NCBI GenBank assembly: GCA_036388295.1
Contig: DASVSC010000181.1
Coordinates: forward strand, 1-6,661
Direction: 5' to 3'
Source of the DNA: RYN-431 sp036388295
Lineage (GTDB): Bacteria; Planctomycetota; Phycisphaerae; Tepidisphaerales; Tepidisphaeraceae
Length of the DNA stretch: 6,661 nucleotides
Part shown: positions 5,464 through 6,661 of the stretch, piece after piece
Layout: each line of letters begins with the position of its first letter
How positions within the stretch are numbered: position 1 is the first letter of the stretch
Notes under the pieces: generated by a model
Seen by the model: only the letters and a program-made list of their open reading frames with translations
What the model was told of the DNA's origin: nothing
Database searches by the model: none
Program-made: the position numbers and the translations under genes

Positions 5464-6336
5464 TTAGATGATCGGCTTTCCGCCGGTCACAGCGACCGTC
5501 GCGCCCGAGACGTAGCTGGCTTCGTTCGAAGCCAGCATCACGTACACCGGCGCGAGTTCCGCTGGCTGTCCGGCGCGTTGCATCGGGACGCTCTGGCCGA
5601 AGCTCTTGACCTGCTCGGGCGGCATGGTGGCCGGGATGAGCGGCGTCCAGATCGGGCCGGGCGCGACACAGTTCACGCGAATGCCCTTCTCGGCCAACAG
5701 CTGGGCCAGGCTGCCGGTGAAGTTCTGAATCGCGCCTTTCGTCGCCGCGTACGGCACAAGCGTCGGCTTCGGGGAATCGGCATTGACCGAGGTGGTATTG
5801 ATGATCGCCGCGCCCGGCTTCATGTGCGGCAGAGCGGCCTTGGTGATGCGGAACATGGCGCCGATGTTGATGTCGAAGGTCTTGTCCCATTCCTCGTCGC
5901 TGATTTCCTCGAGCGTCTCATGGCTCATCTGGAAGGCCGCGTTATTCACCAGGATATCGACCTGTCCGAACGACTCGACGGCCGTTTGCACCAGCGCGCG
6001 GCAATGGGCGGGGTCGGCGATGTCACCGCGAACGAGGGCTGCCTTCCGCCCCGCCTGCTGAACCCACTTGGCCGTCTCCTGGGCGTCGTCGTCTTCATTG
6101 AGATAAGCGATCAGCACGTCGGCCCCTTCGCGTGCGAAGGCAATGGCGACCGCCCGGCCGATGCCGCTGTCACCGCCGGTGATGATGGCCTTCTTCCCCG
6201 AAAGCCGGCCGGAGCCTTTGTAGCTCTGCTCGCCGTGGTCGGGTTTCGGGTCCATCAGCGCGGTGCGCCCGGGCACTTGGTCCTGCTGCTGGACGGGCTG
6301 CGGCGGCTTCGGGTACGTGGCGGATTCGGTCGGCAT
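5464..6336 (-). CDS. SDR family oxidoreductase, YghA/YdaD (general stress protein 39) type
   Basis: 290 residues, the usual length for this branch of classical short-chain dehydrogenases; cytoplasmic NAD(P)-dependent oxidoreductase whose natural substrate is not established. A Pro/Gln-rich leader (residues 1-46, with VPGRTALMDPKP) is typical of the YghA/YdaD group. The Rossmann fold follows: TGGDSGIG (53-60, cofactor loop), GDIAD (104-108), NNAA (131-134), Asn157, Ser183, and Tyr196-x3-Lys200 (YAATK), so the Asn-Ser-Tyr-Lys tetrad is complete. PGPIWTPL (226-233) is the usual loop after strand 6. ATG 6334-6336 has AGGAG six bases upstream. It starts 18 bases after the hydrolase gene, so the two probably form one transcript. 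Whether it acts on an alcohol or aldehyde connected with the downstream Mo hydroxylase is open; the hairpin between them suggests separate units. Confidence 0.93.
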   Translation of the reverse strand: MPTESATYPKPPQPVQQQDQVPGRTALMDPKPDHGEQSYKGSGRLSGKKAIITGGDSGIGRAVAIAFAREGADVLIAYLNEDDDAQETAKWVQQAGRKAALVRGDIADPAHCRALVQTAVESFGQVDILVNNAAFQMSHETLEEISDEEWDKTFDINIGAMFRITKAALPHMKPGAAIINTTSVNADSPKPTLVPYAATKGAIQNFTGSLAQLLAEKGIRVNCVAPGPIWTPLIPATMPPEQVKSFGQSVPMQRAGQPAELAPVYVMLASNEASYVSGATVAVTGGKPII

Positions 6337-6354
6337 GAGAGGCTCCTGTTCGTG

Positions 6355-6661
6355 TTAGCTGCCAAGGGGTTTGGAGGGTTCTGCAGAGAGCTGCGTTGGG
6401 GACTGCGCTGGCGACGGCACCGGCCGGGCCAGTTCGGACTCGATCCATTCGCGTACCAGTTTCGGAAGCTCGTCCGCCCACTCGTCCAGGCCATGTCGCG
6501 CCCGTTCCTTGAGCAGCAGGCGCTTCGGCTCGCGGGCGGCGTTGTAGACGTTGCGCGAGCAGACGGGCGGAAGAATTTCGTCGTCCAGACCGTGTGCAAG
6601 CAGCAATGAGCAGCGCGGCCCGAGTTCGGCCACCGGGTCGGTGCCGTACGACTGTGTCGAC
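6355..6661 (-). CDS. Alpha/beta hydrolase, C-terminal part (5' end beyond window)
   Basis: About 101 residues are visible, open to the right edge without an in-frame stop; TAA stop at 6355-6357. The fragment shows the final third of an alpha/beta hydrolase: a strand (CSLLLAHG) leading into GLDDEILPP, where the second Asp (6580-6582) fits the G-x-x-D-x-x-x-P catalytic acid position, then RARHGLDEW with the catalytic His at 6493-6495, and a closing helix (ELPKLVREWIESEL). The nucleophile Ser lies outside the window. The last ~25 residues are Pro/Ser/Ala-rich and probably disordered. This form resembles small esterase or dienelactone-hydrolase-like proteins; the substrate is unknown. A GTG at 6631-6633 is not the start, because the hydrolase reading continues upstream of it. 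The SDR gene follows 18 bases later. Confidence 0.85.
   Translation of the reverse strand, partial: STQSYGTDPVAELGPRCSLLLAHGLDDEILPPVCSRNVYNAAREPKRLLLKERARHGLDEWADELPKLVREWIESELARPVPSPAQSPTQLSAEPSKPLGS

Noticed and set aside
5320..6609. 429-codon open frame on the + strand
   Set aside because: Antisense to the SDR and hydrolase genes, which carry complete catalytic motifs; Arg/Gly-rich with no recognisable domain.

Overview
This is a GC-rich bacterial window packed with protein genes. No ribosomal RNA, tRNA, mobile element or CRISPR array was seen. The high GC content, clear Shine-Dalgarno sites before most starts and the style of the molybdenum-hydroxylase genes would fit a soil or freshwater Planctomycetota or a similar phylum. 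Nothing here fixes the lineage, so that is only a guess.

Layout. On the + strand, the first ~180 bases are the 3' end of a class-I glutamine amidotransferase (peptidase C26 / gamma-glutamyl-GABA hydrolase type). Everything else that looks real reads leftward on the - strand. From the right edge, in transcription order, it is: the C-terminal part of an alpha/beta hydrolase (6355-6661, cut by the edge); a YghA/YdaD-type short-chain dehydrogenase (5464-6336) 18 bases behind it; a ~300-base non-coding gap with a strong 12-bp hairpin and a weaker REP-like inverted repeat; then a five-gene set. The set comprises a Tat-exported [2Fe-2S] subunit (4500-5165), a molybdopterin-binding catalytic subunit (2256-4451), a FAD subunit with an added [4Fe-4S] cysteine set (1179-2195), a small Cys/His-rich protein of unknown function (928-1179) and a secreted DUF1326-type protein (226-906).

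How they fit together. The three large subunits make a complete xanthine-oxidase-family molybdenum hydroxylase of the PaoABC (YagTSR) type. Electrons would pass from Mo through two [2Fe-2S] clusters, then a likely [4Fe-4S] cluster, to FAD. The twin-arginine signal on the [2Fe-2S] subunit implies that the folded complex is exported, as in E. coli PaoABC. The substrate cannot be read from sequence; aldehydes or N-heterocycles are both possible. The small Cys/His-rich gene starts inside the stop codon of the FAD-subunit gene (TAATG), and the secreted DUF1326-type gene follows after 21 bases. These two are the least understood parts and the best candidates for something new: possible accessory or electron-transfer partners of an exported Mo enzyme. 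No Mo-cofactor insertion chaperone (XdhC/PaoD type) lies inside the window.
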